DNA of 47,982 nt from Roseburia sp. Lineage in GTDB: Bacteria > Bacillota > Clostridia > Oscillospirales > Ruminococcaceae. Below the pieces are notes generated by a model. That model was not told the DNA's origin. It searched no databases and saw only the letters and a list, made by a program, of their open reading frames with translations. Shown one piece after another: positions 8,803 to 16,827 of the stretch; the first letter of the stretch is position 1, and each line of letters begins with the position of its first letter. Where the stretch lies: NCBI GenBank assembly GCA_023666265.1, contig JAMPCH010000015.1:1-47982 (forward strand). The letters run 5' to 3'. A program made the translations under genes and the position numbers.

Positions 8803-8835
8803 AAATTGGTAGGCTTTGTATATTATAACCAATTT
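8803..8835 (-). promoter_or_regulatory. Candidate Rrf2 operator (9-bp inverted repeat)
   Basis: TAAATTGGT at 8802-8810 and ACCAATTTA at 8828-8836 form a perfect 9-bp inverted repeat separated by 17 nt. It covers the -10 and the start region of the nifS promoter, a usual place for repression. Assignment to the Rrf2 regulator of the same operon is inference. Confidence 0.45.
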
Positions 8836-8851
8836 ACTATAATTTTGTCAA
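8822..8851 (-). promoter_or_regulatory. Promoter of the nifS-iscU-rrf2-cysE operon
   Basis: Read on the minus strand: TTGACA at 8851-8846, an 18-nt spacer, and TATAAT at 8827-8822. Both boxes are perfect sigma-A consensus. The expected transcript start is near 8815, giving a leader of about 45 nt before the nifS ATG. Confidence 0.75.
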
Positions 8852-8986
8852 GATACTTAGCATACACACAGTAATACATAAAATTTATAAGAGATATAGA
8901 TTTTTCATATCGCTAATGGAATCGTTGACCAACAGGTAACATGAAAGGAAAAATCAGTAAAAATGTTGAAATTCTTACAAAGCCTA

Positions 8987-9020
8987 TTGACATTATAGGA
9001 TATTAGTGCTATAATGTCAA
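8987..9020. promoter_or_regulatory. Perfectly symmetric bidirectional promoter
   Basis: TTGACATTATAG (8987-8998) and CTATAATGTCAA (9009-9020) are exact reverse complements around a 10-nt centre. On the plus strand this gives TTGACA, a 17-nt spacer and TATAAT at 9010-9015, aimed at the LysR gene. On the minus strand the same bases give TTGACA (9020-9015), a 17-nt spacer and TATAAT (8997-8992), aimed at nifS. The two polymerase sites overlap completely, so only one can be used at a time. The palindrome is also a natural site for a dimeric regulator. Confidence 0.75.
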
Positions 9021-9090
9021 TGTTTAACTTGATAAAATGCTGTCCCGTACGGTTTCCGATGTTCCCCGATCATCGCAAAGGAGAAACATT

Positions 9091-10029
9091 ATGACGATAC
9101 AACAATTGCACTACATCATCACGATCTCCGAAACTGGGTCGCTCAACAAAGCGTCGGAAATTTTATACGTGTCTCAGCCGTCGCTCACAAGCTCCGTAAA
9201 GGAACTCGAAAAGGAGCTCGGTATCACGATATTTCACAGAAGCGGCAGAGGCGTAACACCTACCAACGAGGGGACGGAGTTTTTACTGTACGCGCGGCAA
9301 CTCTATCAGCAGTACGAATCAATCCTACAGAAATACGGCAAGCTCGGCGGTCTGAAAAAGAAATTCGGCATATCGACTCAGCATTATTCCTTCGCGGTTA
9401 AAAGCTTTGTGGAAATGGTGAAGAAATTCAACACAGCCGAGTATGATTTCGCGATACGCGAGACAAAAACACGCGAGGTCATCGACGATGTAAACACGGG
9501 TAAAAGCGAGATCGGGATCATATATCTGAGTGACTTCAACCGCGCGGCGATCATGAAGCTGTTGAACACAAAGGACTCGGAGTTCCATGAACTGGCGGTC
9601 TGCGACGCCTATGTATACCTCTGGAGAAATCACCCGTTGGCGGGAAAAAGCTCCATTCGGTTCGAGGAGCTGAACGAATACCCTTGCCTGTCGTTTGAAC
9701 AGGGCGATAACGCGTCGTTTTATTTCGCGGAAGAAATTCTCGGAACAAAGGAATACGCGCGGACGATAAAGGCGAACGACCGCGCCACCATGTTAAATCT
9801 TATGATCGGTCTGAACGGGTACACGCTCTGCTCCGGCATCATCTGTGAGGAGCTGAACGGTACGGATTTTGTCGCTGTTCCGTTCGAGTATGACGACCTC
9901 GCCGACGCGGACAGAATGGTCATCGGATATATCAAAAGAAAGAATATGCCGCTGAGCGTTATGGGCGAGCTTTATATCGAGGAGATACGCAATTATCTGA
10001 CCCAATGCGGAGCTATCGGCAAAGTTTAA
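9091..10029 (+). CDS. LysR-family transcriptional regulator
   Basis: A 312-aa LysR-type regulator. The start was set at 9091, where AAAGGAG lies 6 nt upstream, rather than at an upstream in-frame ATG at 9037. Residues 1-60 form the winged helix-turn-helix (QQLHYIITISETGSLNKASE, then SQPSLTSSVKELEKELG). Residues from about 90 form the periplasmic-binding-like effector domain. It is divergent from the nifS operon and stands just before the sulfur-carrier/encapsulin operon, in the position of CysB, CysL or YtlI-type regulators that sense O-acetylserine or sulfide. Two downstream promoters share an identically placed CTATA-x-CTC element that could be its binding site. The effector is unknown. Confidence 0.93.
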   Translation: MTIQQLHYIITISETGSLNKASEILYVSQPSLTSSVKELEKELGITIFHRSGRGVTPTNEGTEFLLYARQLYQQYESILQKYGKLGGLKKKFGISTQHYSFAVKSFVEMVKKFNTAEYDFAIRETKTREVIDDVNTGKSEIGIIYLSDFNRAAIMKLLNTKDSEFHELAVCDAYVYLWRNHPLAGKSSIRFEELNEYPCLSFEQGDNASFYFAEEILGTKEYARTIKANDRATMLNLMIGLNGYTLCSGIICEELNGTDFVAVPFEYDDLADADRMVIGYIKRKNMPLSVMGELYIEEIRNYLTQCGAIGKV

Positions 10030-10055
10030 AATAATATCGGAGATATAAATTCAAC

Positions 10056-10111
10056 CTATAGCTCGGAATACATATTATATATTGGACAACCACCCGCCGC
10101 AGTGGTATAAT
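10056..10111 (+). promoter_or_regulatory. Promoter of the encapsulin/sulfur-carrier operon with upstream element
   Basis: CTATAGCTC at 10056-10064 is followed 16 nt later by ATTGGACAA (10081-10089), which contains a TTGGAC -35. TATAAT is at 10106-10111 with an 18-nt spacer. The weak -35 and the upstream element fit an activator-dependent promoter. The same three parts at the same distances recur at 18994-19049. Downstream, CCTAT and ATAGG can pair across the leader and would cover the AGGTGA ribosome site of the first gene. Confidence 0.7.
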
Positions 10112-10173
10112 ATTAACAGAGATCAAAACGCAAATAAAGCCTATCTTTTCCATATTTTTTATAGGTGAATTTT

Positions 10174-10608
10174 ATGCTGATACTGAATGATAACGTTCGC
10201 GAGGCGCTACTCTCTCACGCGGAGCGCGAATATCCTCATGAATGTTGCGGCGTTCTGCTCGGGCTTCGCGCCGACGGAAAGCGGATCGCCGAGCGGGCGG
10301 TTCGTTTGGAGAACAAAAGCGGTTCGGACAAAACCGTGCGCTTCGCTGTCGACCCGCTCGACATTCCGAGGATAGAAAAAACGGCTTTTGCGGAAGGTCG
10401 GGAGATCGTCGGGTTTTATCATTCCCACCCGAACCGCGCCGCCGTTCTCTCAAAAACGGACGAGCGATATATGCTCGAGGACTGCTCCTATCCCGTCGTC
10501 TCGGTAAACGAGGGCGCGGGCGGAATGGTCTTTAAGATCGCGAGCTTTGAAAAAATGATCGGCACAAGCATCTGCTCGGAGGAGCAAATTTCGGAAAGCG
10601 AGAAATGA
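10174..10608 (+). CDS. JAMM/MPN+ metalloprotease (Mec/QbsD-like), first copy
   Basis: A 144-aa zinc protease of the JAB1/MPN+ family. The active site is complete: E23 in PHECCG, H83 and H85 in YHSHPNRA, S93 and D96 in the H-x-H-x7-S-x2-D motif. Bacterial relatives such as Mec and QbsD cut after the Gly-Gly of ubiquitin-like sulfur carriers, either releasing cysteine or trimming an extended tail. The ATG at 10174 was chosen over a GTG at 10165 because AGGTGA lies five bases before it. It is the first gene of the operon and stops one base before the MoaD-MoeB-rhodanese fusion, whose Gly-Gly is internal. That fusion is its most likely substrate or partner. Confidence 0.9.
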   Translation: MLILNDNVREALLSHAEREYPHECCGVLLGLRADGKRIAERAVRLENKSGSDKTVRFAVDPLDIPRIEKTAFAEGREIVGFYHSHPNRAAVLSKTDERYMLEDCSYPVVSVNEGAGGMVFKIASFEKMIGTSICSEEQISESEK

Positions 10609-10609
10609 A

Positions 10610-12067
10610 ATGAAGAACACGTTATATATTTCGGCGACCCTGCGCCTTTTCACGGAGCAAAACGCCGAGGTCGAGGTCGAGGGAACGACCGTCCGCGAGG
10701 CGTTAGACGACCTGCGCGGAAGGTTTCCGGAAAGTGAGAAAATTTTCGAGGAAAACGGTATCCTCAAACCGTTCGTGAGCGTTTTCGTGGGCGATACGCG
10801 TATTTCAAACGATCGATACGATACCGCTTTAAGGGAAGGCGTGCGCGTTTTGTTGCTCCCCGTTATCGCGGGCGGCGCGCCCGTCGGGAGCGTTATCGCG
10901 GACGAGCGCCGAAAGGCGGTGACGCTGGACGACGGCGAGATCGAGCGCTATAATAAGCACCTTATGCTGAAAGACATCGGCGTTAAGGGACAAAAGCGCA
11001 TTAAGGCGGCGAAGGTCTTGGTGATCGGCTTAGGGTCTCTCGGCGCGCCGGTGGCGCAGTATCTCGCGGCGGCGGGCGTGGGAACGCTCGGGATCGCCGA
11101 CTTTGACGAGGTATCTCTCGGCAATCTTCAAAGTCAGGTGATACATACAACGCGCGATGTACACAGACCCAAAACCGCGTCCGCAAAGGACACGATAAAG
11201 GCGATAAATCCCAAAGTCAAGATCGAGCCGATCAACGAGCGGATCACCGCCGAAAATATCGCCGCAATCATCGAAAATTACGACGTTATCGTCGACTGTA
11301 CCGACAATTATCCGTCGCGCTATCTCATCAACGACGTGTGCGTGCTGGGCGGAAAGCCACTCGTGTTCGGCGCGATGTATCAGTTTGAGGGGCAGGTGAG
11401 CGTTTTCGACGCAAAGAACGGACCGTGCTTTCGGTGTCAGTTCCCGTCGCCGCCGCCTATCGGATTAGTCCCCACCTGTTCGGCGGGCGGCGTGATAAGT
11501 CCGCTCCCCGGCATCATCGGTAGCATACAGGCGAACGAGGTTTTGAAGCTCCTCATCGGCGGCGGCGAGACGCTTACGGGTAAGCTGTTCGTTATGGATT
11601 CGTGGCATTTCCGCGCGTCGGTTTTGAATATATGCAAGGACGAGAATTGCCCCGTCTGCGGGAAATCGCCGTCCGTTACCGAGATGACCGAGTATGATTA
11701 CGAGGATTTCTGCGGCTTGAAGCCGTCCGAGGACGAAATTCCCGTGGAGACCATGGAGGTCGAGGAGCTGGTCGCGAGGATCGAAAAGGGCGAACCCGTG
11801 ACGATCGTGGATATTCGCGAGCCGCACGAACGCGCGATCCACCGCTTCCCGAACGCGATCGTGATCCCGATCGGACAGCTCGCGCGGCGGCAAAAGGAGC
11901 TTGACCCCGACGTCGATACCGTGTTCATCTGCACGGAGGGGAAACGGAGCATTCTCGCGGTGAACACGCTTCGCGAGGCGGGCTACGTCGGACCGATGTA
12001 CAGCCTCAAGGGCGGCATGGACGCGGCAAAGAACGTGATCTTCTCAAACGAGGGAGCATGGTTATAA
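10610..12067 (+). CDS. MoaD-like carrier fused to MoeB/ThiF E1 and rhodanese
   Basis: A 485-aa three-domain protein. Residues 1-89 form a MoaD-like beta-grasp carrier ending in VIAGG, followed without a stop by a linker. Residues 105-370 form an E1-like adenylyltransferase with GLGSLGAPVAQYLAAAGVG at 140-158, D229-C230-TDN and PTC (C290). It has four zinc cysteines at 273, 276, 347 and 350. Residues 383-480 form a rhodanese with C441 in CTEGKRS. E1 enzymes of this type adenylate a carrier's C-terminal glycine, and the rhodanese supplies persulfide sulfur to make a thiocarboxylate. A carrier fused through its Gly-Gly cannot be activated until cut, unless this domain is only a docking module. 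The adjacent JAMM protease could make the cut. Several rhodanese-fused MoeB proteins are known; the carrier-E1-rhodanese order is less common. Confidence 0.93.
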   Translation: MKNTLYISATLRLFTEQNAEVEVEGTTVREALDDLRGRFPESEKIFEENGILKPFVSVFVGDTRISNDRYDTALREGVRVLLLPVIAGGAPVGSVIADERRKAVTLDDGEIERYNKHLMLKDIGVKGQKRIKAAKVLVIGLGSLGAPVAQYLAAAGVGTLGIADFDEVSLGNLQSQVIHTTRDVHRPKTASAKDTIKAINPKVKIEPINERITAENIAAIIENYDVIVDCTDNYPSRYLINDVCVLGGKPLVFGAMYQFEGQVSVFDAKNGPCFRCQFPSPPPIGLVPTCSAGGVISPLPGIIGSIQANEVLKLLIGGGETLTGKLFVMDSWHFRASVLNICKDENCPVCGKSPSVTEMTEYDYEDFCGLKPSEDEIPVETMEVEELVARIEKGEPVTIVDIREPHERAIHRFPNAIVIPIGQLARRQKELDPDVDTVFICTEGKRSILAVNTLREAGYVGPMYSLKGGMDAAKNVIFSNEGAWL

Positions 12068-12108
12068 AGCTTTTTAGCTTTTAAAATATTTTTAAGGAGA
12101 CTAAAATC

Positions 12109-13062
12109 ATGGCAAACGAAGAACAGGTAATCAAGGCGTTGGGCGCACGCGCCGCGTATAACCTCGCGGACGTAAACAAAACTAAGCCGCAGTACGGCGC
12201 GATCACCCCGAAGTGGCTGACAAAGCTGTTGGAATTTAAGGGCTTGGCGACGGGGATCTACCGCGTAAACAAGGTCGTCGAGGGCGAAACGCCGCTGGAC
12301 GTTTTGTGCAGTCAGACGAAGAAATCGGACATTATCCCCGACGGTTATATAGAGTATGAGGAAGAGCCGCGCGAATATCGGTTAAATTCCATTTCGACGA
12401 TCATCAACGTGAATACCGCGATAGAGGACGTGTACAGCGCGCCCTATGATCAGGTGAAGGAGCAGCTTTCTCTCGCGATCGAGAGCCTCCGCGAGCGTCA
12501 GGAGAGCCAGCTTATCAACAACGACGATTACGGCTTGCTGAAAAACGTTCCCGACGGTCAGAGAATACAGCCGGTGCAGAGCAACGGCGCGCCCACGCCC
12601 GACGACCTCGACGAGCTTATCACGAAGGTATGGAAAGAGCCGTCCTTCTTCCTCGCGCACCCGAGAGCGATCGCGGCGTTTGAGAGAGAATGTACCAAGC
12701 GCGGCGTCCCCCCGGTGACGGCGAATATCGCGGGCGGTACGTTCATTACGTGGAGAGGTATCCCGCTGATCCCGACCGACAAGCTGTTGGTGGACGGACT
12801 AAAAAATCCCAAGAGCCAAAGCGGCAAGACCAATATCCTCCTGCTCCGTACCGGCGAGGCGAAGCGCGGCGTGATCGGACTGTATCAAGCGGGTATGAAG
12901 AATGAGCAGTCGAGAGGGCTGTCTGTGCGCTTTAGAGGTATCGACGATAAGGGCGTCGCGTCCTATCTGTTGTCGCTGTACTGCTCGGCGGCGATCTTGG
13001 CGGACGACGCGATCGCCGTACTTGAGGACGTTGAGGTGGGCGAGTATCATGATTACGAATAA
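12109..13062 (+). CDS. Family 2A encapsulin shell protein (SrpI-like)
   Basis: A 317-aa HK97-fold nanocompartment shell protein. It matches the SrpI/MMPI lineage along its whole length: ITPKWLTKLLEF near the N terminus, then GIYRVNKV, EEPREYRLNSISTI, an ERQESQLINNDDYGLL segment, PTPDDLDELITKVWK, FITWRGIPLIP and a C terminus of AVLEDVEVGEYHDYE. There is no cyclic-nucleotide-binding domain, which separates 2A from 2B. Family 2A shells self-assemble and enclose a cysteine desulfurase, and they have been linked to sulfur storage. The next gene overlaps it by 14 nt and encodes exactly such a cargo enzyme. AAGGAG lies 9 nt before the ATG. Confidence 0.96.
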   Translation: MANEEQVIKALGARAAYNLADVNKTKPQYGAITPKWLTKLLEFKGLATGIYRVNKVVEGETPLDVLCSQTKKSDIIPDGYIEYEEEPREYRLNSISTIINVNTAIEDVYSAPYDQVKEQLSLAIESLRERQESQLINNDDYGLLKNVPDGQRIQPVQSNGAPTPDDLDELITKVWKEPSFFLAHPRAIAAFERECTKRGVPPVTANIAGGTFITWRGIPLIPTDKLLVDGLKNPKSQSGKTNILLLRTGEAKRGVIGLYQAGMKNEQSRGLSVRFRGIDDKGVASYLLSLYCSAAILADDAIAVLEDVEVGEYHDYE

Positions 13063-14779
13063 TTGGGGCTTACCCTCGGCGAGCGAACTGGAAGCGCTCG
13101 CGAACGGGCTTTATACCGACATCGACGGAAGCCTTTTTCAGCCCGATGTGTGCGCTGAGGGTATTCAAAAGCTCGTGACAACGGGCGATACGGGAATTAT
13201 CGACACCGCCGCGAACAAAGCCGTTTCCGCATTCGGGATAAGCAATTACGAAAACATTCTCGTCGAACTCGGCGAGGAACTGAATTTCGACGCGCTTTCG
13301 GGAGTGAACGGCGAATTTCCCGCTTTTGACGATATGGGCGGCGCGTTCCGCGAATTGGAGGATCGAGCCGCGCAATACGCCGATCCCGCGCCTTCCCAAA
13401 AAACAAAAACAACGGCTTTTTCCCCCAGCGTGATCTCACAAACACAAGCGGAGAACGATTCTCGGATCAACGTCCGCACCACCGCGAACGACAACAACGT
13501 TATCCCGAAAAAAGACGGCGGCGTGAATTTCGAGACGGTGGGCGGTCAGAAAAATAATACGAAGATCGTCATCGGGACGAAAACGCTCGAACAGATACGC
13601 GAGGACTTCCCGATCCTACGCGAAAGGGTGAACGGAAATCCGCTGATCTGGCTGGATAACGGCGCGACCACACAGCGCCCGAAAGCCGTCATCGACCGTT
13701 TGAGCTATTATTACGAGCACGAAAATTCCAACGTTCACAGGGGCGCGCACACGCTGGCGGCGCGGTCGACGGACGCATATGAAAAGGCGCGGCAGATCGT
13801 CGCGGAGTTCATCGGTGCGCCCTCAAAGGACAATATCGTCTTTGTGCGCGGGACGACCGAGGGGATAAACCTTGTCGCGCAGGCTTACGTAAAGCCGCTT
13901 CTCGAGCCGGGCGACGAGATCATCGTTTCGCTTTTGGAGCACCACGCGAACATCGTTCCGTGGCAGCTTGTCGCGGAGGAAACGGGCGCGGTGATCAAGG
14001 TGATCCCCGTGGATCGATCGGGGCAATTGATCCTCCCCGAATACGAAAAGCTGTTCACCAAGCGCACGAAATTCGTTTCCGTAACGCACGTTTCAAACGT
14101 TCTCGGCACGATAACTCCCGTCGCGGAGCTTGTCGCAATCGCGCACAGGCACGGTGTGCGTATCCTCATCGACGGAGCGCAGTCGGTGGCGCATATCCCC
14201 GTGAACGTTTCGGCGCTGGACGCGGACTGGTTCGTGTTCTCGGGGCATAAGATCTACGCGCCGACGGGGATCGGCGCGGTATACGGGAAAAAGGACGTTC
14301 TCGAAGCGGCAAGACCCTATCACGGCGGCGGCAATATGATAAAGGACGTTACCTTTGAGCGGACGGTGTACAACCCCGCGCCGAATAAATTCGAGGCGGG
14401 AACGGGCAGCATCGCGGACGCGGTGAGTCTCGGCGCGGCGCTCGAGTATCTGAACGGCATCGGAATGCCCGCCGTCAGCGCCTACGAGCACGAGCTCGTG
14501 AGCTACGGCATGAAGGAGCTCGGGAAGATCAACGGACTGCACCTGATAGGCACAGCTCCCGAAAAATCGAGCGCGTTGTCGTTCGTGATAGACGGCGTTC
14601 CCAACGACACGGTGGGGCAGATACTCGACCAATACGGCATTGCTGTGCGGGTGGGTCATCACTGCGCGCAGCCGATTTTGCGGCACTACGGTCTGGAGGG
14701 CGTCGTGCGCCCGACGCTGGCGCTGTACAACACCTTCGAGGACATCGACGCGCTTGTAAAAGCGTTAAAAACGATATGA
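13049..14779 (+). CDS. SufS-type cysteine desulfurase with long N-terminal encapsulin-cargo region
   Basis: A 576-aa enzyme. The start at 13049 overlaps the shell gene by 14 nt; longer frames upstream are shadows of the shell gene. Residues 1-178 are an extension not found in ordinary SufS. They are part helical and part low-complexity (Ala/Pro/Thr/Asn-rich at 110-175), like the disordered loading domain of encapsulated desulfurases. Residues 180-576 are the group II desulfurase, with DNGATTQRPKAV, the PLP lysine K401 in FSGHKIYAPTG and the catalytic C539 in RVGHHCAQP. It removes sulfur from cysteine inside the shell. No SufU, SufE or SufBCD gene is nearby, so its sulfur is probably stored or passed to the rhodanese and TusA-like proteins rather than used for Suf cluster assembly. 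Confidence 0.95.
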   Translation: MITNNWGLPSASELEALANGLYTDIDGSLFQPDVCAEGIQKLVTTGDTGIIDTAANKAVSAFGISNYENILVELGEELNFDALSGVNGEFPAFDDMGGAFRELEDRAAQYADPAPSQKTKTTAFSPSVISQTQAENDSRINVRTTANDNNVIPKKDGGVNFETVGGQKNNTKIVIGTKTLEQIREDFPILRERVNGNPLIWLDNGATTQRPKAVIDRLSYYYEHENSNVHRGAHTLAARSTDAYEKARQIVAEFIGAPSKDNIVFVRGTTEGINLVAQAYVKPLLEPGDEIIVSLLEHHANIVPWQLVAEETGAVIKVIPVDRSGQLILPEYEKLFTKRTKFVSVTHVSNVLGTITPVAELVAIAHRHGVRILIDGAQSVAHIPVNVSALDADWFVFSGHKIYAPTGIGAVYGKKDVLEAARPYHGGGNMIKDVTFERTVYNPAPNKFEAGTGSIADAVSLGAALEYLNGIGMPAVSAYEHELVSYGMKELGKINGLHLIGTAPEKSSALSFVIDGVPNDTVGQILDQYGIAVRVGHHCAQPILRHYGLEGVVRPTLALYNTFEDIDALVKALKTI

Positions 14780-14793
14780 AACGGTATTGAAAT

Positions 14794-16020
14794 ATGGAAT
14801 TTTGTACAAAGGTACTTCACGGCAAGTCGGCGGGGAGATTTCAGAACGGCGCGACGCTTCCGCCGATAAGCCAGGTGTGCGCGTTTTCCTATGAAAACGC
14901 GGAGGAGTTGCAAAAGGTATTCGAGGGCAGAGCGCCCGGGTTCGCGTACACGCGGATCGCGAACCCGACCGTGGACGCTTTCGAGCGCCGCATCTGCGAG
15001 CTGGAGGGCGGCGCGGCGGCGACCGCGTGCGCCTCGGGAATGGCGGCGATCTCTTCGACGCTCTTTAATATTTTACGGGAAGGCGATGAGATCGTCGCGA
15101 GCGCGGGACTTTTCGGGGGTACGGTCGATCTCTTTCGCGATCTTGAGGAATACGGTATCGCGACCAAATTCGTCACGCGTATGACCGCGACAGAGATCGA
15201 AAAAAATCTCACCGATAAAACGAAGGTCATTTTCGGTGAGATAATCGGAAACCCCGGGCTCGACGTCATGGATATAAGCGCGGTCTCGGCGCTCGCGCAC
15301 GCGAACGGTATCCCGCTCATCGTCGACGCGACCACCGCCACGCCCTATCTGATCCGCTCGATCGGATACGGCGCGGACATCGTGATCCATTCCTCGTCGA
15401 AATACATCAACGGTAACGGAAATTCGATCAGCGGGATCATCATCGACAGCGGAAAATTTAAGTGGGATCTCGAGAAATTCCCCGTATTCGCGGAGTATAA
15501 AAAATTCGGCAGTCTGGCGTTTACCGCGCGGCTGAAAAACGATGCTTGGCGAAATATCGGCGGCTGTCTCTCGCCGCTAAACGCGTATCTGAATTTGCTC
15601 GGCGTTGAAACGCTCGCGTTGCGAATGGAGCGAATTTGTGAAAACGCGCTCGCTTTGGCGAGGGAGCTGGAAAAATTCGACGGGATCACGGTGAATTATC
15701 CGGGACTTAAAAATAACCCGAATTATCCGCTCGTGCAGAAGCAATTCGGCGGCAGGGGCGGCGGTATTGTCACGCTGAGGGCGGGTTCAAGGGAGCGCGC
15801 GTACAAGCTGATGAATTCGCTGAAATACGCGCTGAACGCGACGAATATCGGCGACACGAAAACGCTCGTCATTCACCCTGCGTCGACGATCTATCTCCAC
15901 AACACGGAGGAACAGAAAATAAACGCGGGCGTATACGACGATACGATCCGCGTAAGCGTGGGAATTGAGGACGCGAAAGATCTTATCGAGGATTTTTGCG
16001 AAGCCCTTCAAAAACTGTAA
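14794..16020 (+). CDS. metY: MetY-like O-acetylhomoserine/O-acetylserine sulfhydrylase
   Basis: A 408-aa Cys/Met-metabolism PLP enzyme. FAYTRIANPTVDAFE lies at about 50-64, the substrate/PLP loop ACASGMAAI at 78-86, IVDATTATP at 176-184, and the PLP lysine K203 in HSSSKYINGNGNS. Family members join a sulfur donor to O-acetylhomoserine or O-acetylserine, yielding homocysteine or cysteine. Its operon holds a ThiS-like carrier, an E1 and a JAMM protease. This is the arrangement of thiocarboxylate-dependent homocysteine synthesis, as described in Wolinella (HcyS, HcyF, HcyD, MetY), and resembles mycobacterial CysO-CysM-Mec. Whether it uses acetylhomoserine or acetylserine cannot be read from the sequence; cysE in the facing operon favours acetylserine. 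Confidence 0.9.
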   Translation: MEFCTKVLHGKSAGRFQNGATLPPISQVCAFSYENAEELQKVFEGRAPGFAYTRIANPTVDAFERRICELEGGAAATACASGMAAISSTLFNILREGDEIVASAGLFGGTVDLFRDLEEYGIATKFVTRMTATEIEKNLTDKTKVIFGEIIGNPGLDVMDISAVSALAHANGIPLIVDATTATPYLIRSIGYGADIVIHSSSKYINGNGNSISGIIIDSGKFKWDLEKFPVFAEYKKFGSLAFTARLKNDAWRNIGGCLSPLNAYLNLLGVETLALRMERICENALALARELEKFDGITVNYPGLKNNPNYPLVQKQFGGRGGGIVTLRAGSRERAYKLMNSLKYALNATNIGDTKTLVIHPASTIYLHNTEEQKINAGVYDDTIRVSVGIEDAKDLIEDFCEALQKL

Positions 16021-16034
16021 AAGAGGTGTTAAAA

Positions 16035-16280
16035 TTGGCTGATTTTGAAATAACCGACACGGTGGATATTACGGACGTGAATTGTCCCGTGACGTTCGTA
16101 AAGGCGAAAGTGGCGCTCGACGAGCTGGACGAGGGCGATATACTGAAAGTGCATATGAACGGCGGCGAGCCCGCCGAAAACGTCCCGAGAAGCCTTAAAG
16201 AGGAGGGTCACGAAATTCTCGAACTTACTCAAAATCCCGACGGAACGTTTGACCTCATCGTCAGAAAGGTCGGTGATTAA
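16035..16280 (+). CDS. TusA/SirA-like sulfurtransferase
   Basis: An 81-aa protein starting at TTG (GAGGTG eight bases upstream). It has the TusA fold pattern, with the sulfur-carrying cysteine C17 in TDVNCPVTFVKAK. The canonical CPxP motif is reduced to CPVT, as in several sulfur-carrier operons. TusA-like proteins pass persulfide sulfur between proteins. Here the protein sits between the sulfhydrylase and thioredoxin genes, so it likely relays sulfur from the desulfurase or rhodanese toward the E1. The end overlaps the region of the next start. Confidence 0.85.
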   Translation: MADFEITDTVDITDVNCPVTFVKAKVALDELDEGDILKVHMNGGEPAENVPRSLKEEGHEILELTQNPDGTFDLIVRKVGD

Positions 16281-16281
16281 C

Positions 16282-16599
16282 GTGGCGGAACGAGTTGGCA
16301 AGGACGATTTCACCGAAAAGGTGTTGGATTTCACGGGACTTTCCGTGGTGGAGTTTTATACGGACAGCTGTGTCCCGTGTAAGCGAATGTCGCCGATCTT
16401 AGCGGACTTGGGGGAGCGGTACGCCGAAGGCGTTCACATAACGAAGGTAAACGCGGCGTTTGAACCCGAGCTCGCGGAGGAATATGAGATCGCCGCCACG
16501 CCGACATTTTTGTTTTTTAAAAACGGCGAGATCGTCGAGCGCTTTACGGGGGCGCGGAAAAAGGAAGAACTCGAAGAATTGATCAAAGCGAACAGATAG
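16282..16599 (+). CDS. trxA: Thioredoxin
   Basis: A 105-aa thioredoxin with the active site FYTDSCVPCKRMSP (C30, C33) and the cis-proline segment ATPTFLFFKNGE. CVPC replaces the usual CGPC. GTG starts exist at 16273 and 16282. The former overlaps the TusA-like stop and has AAAGG close by; the latter leaves one base between the genes. I chose the latter, with low certainty. It likely reduces persulfides or disulfides in the pathway, recharged by the reductase at 18.0-18.9 kb in the same operon. It ends in TAG, which shows that TAG is an ordinary stop codon in this genome. Confidence 0.92.
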   Translation: MAERVGKDDFTEKVLDFTGLSVVEFYTDSCVPCKRMSPILADLGERYAEGVHITKVNAAFEPELAEEYEIAATPTFLFFKNGEIVERFTGARKKEELEELIKANR

Positions 16600-16608
16600 G
16601 AGGAGCTT

Positions 16609-16827
16609 ATGAAAATAACGGTAGCGGGCGCGGCAAAGGAGGTCGCGGACGGCTTGACCATAGCCGAGCTTATAAAGCAGGAGAACGTGGAAAATCCCGA
16701 TTACGTCACGGTGTCGGTGAACGACGAATTCGCGGAAAGCGAAAGCTTTGCGACGCGCGAGCTGCACGACGGAGACACCGTGGAATTTTTATATTTTATG
16801 GGAGGCGGCGGTTATGGCGTTCACTAA
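16609..16827 (+). CDS. ThiS/HcyS-like ubiquitin-fold sulfur carrier with extended C terminus
   Basis: A 72-aa beta-grasp carrier (MKITVAGAAKEV, then LTIAELIKQ and LHDGDTVEFLYF). The C terminus reads MGGGGYGVH: the reactive Gly-Gly is followed by four extra residues at 69-72. Carriers must end in a free glycine to be adenylated, so YGVH (or more) has to be removed first. The JAMM protease two genes downstream is the clear candidate. This parallels QbsE/QbsD and HcyS/HcyD. The glycine codons also supply the Shine-Dalgarno GGAGG for the overlapping E1 gene, whose ATG lies at 16814. Confidence 0.92.
   Translation: MKITVAGAAKEVADGLTIAELIKQENVENPDYVTVSVNDEFAESESFATRELHDGDTVEFLYFMGGGGYGVH

Larger units (their letters stand above)
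8771..9090. other. Divergent intergenic control region
   Basis: This 320-bp stretch separates the minus-strand operon from the LysR gene. It is AT-rich and carries the nifS promoter with its inverted repeat (8802-8851) and the symmetric promoter at 8987-9020. Between them (about 8855-8985) I see no gene and no further clear structure. Confidence 0.8.
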
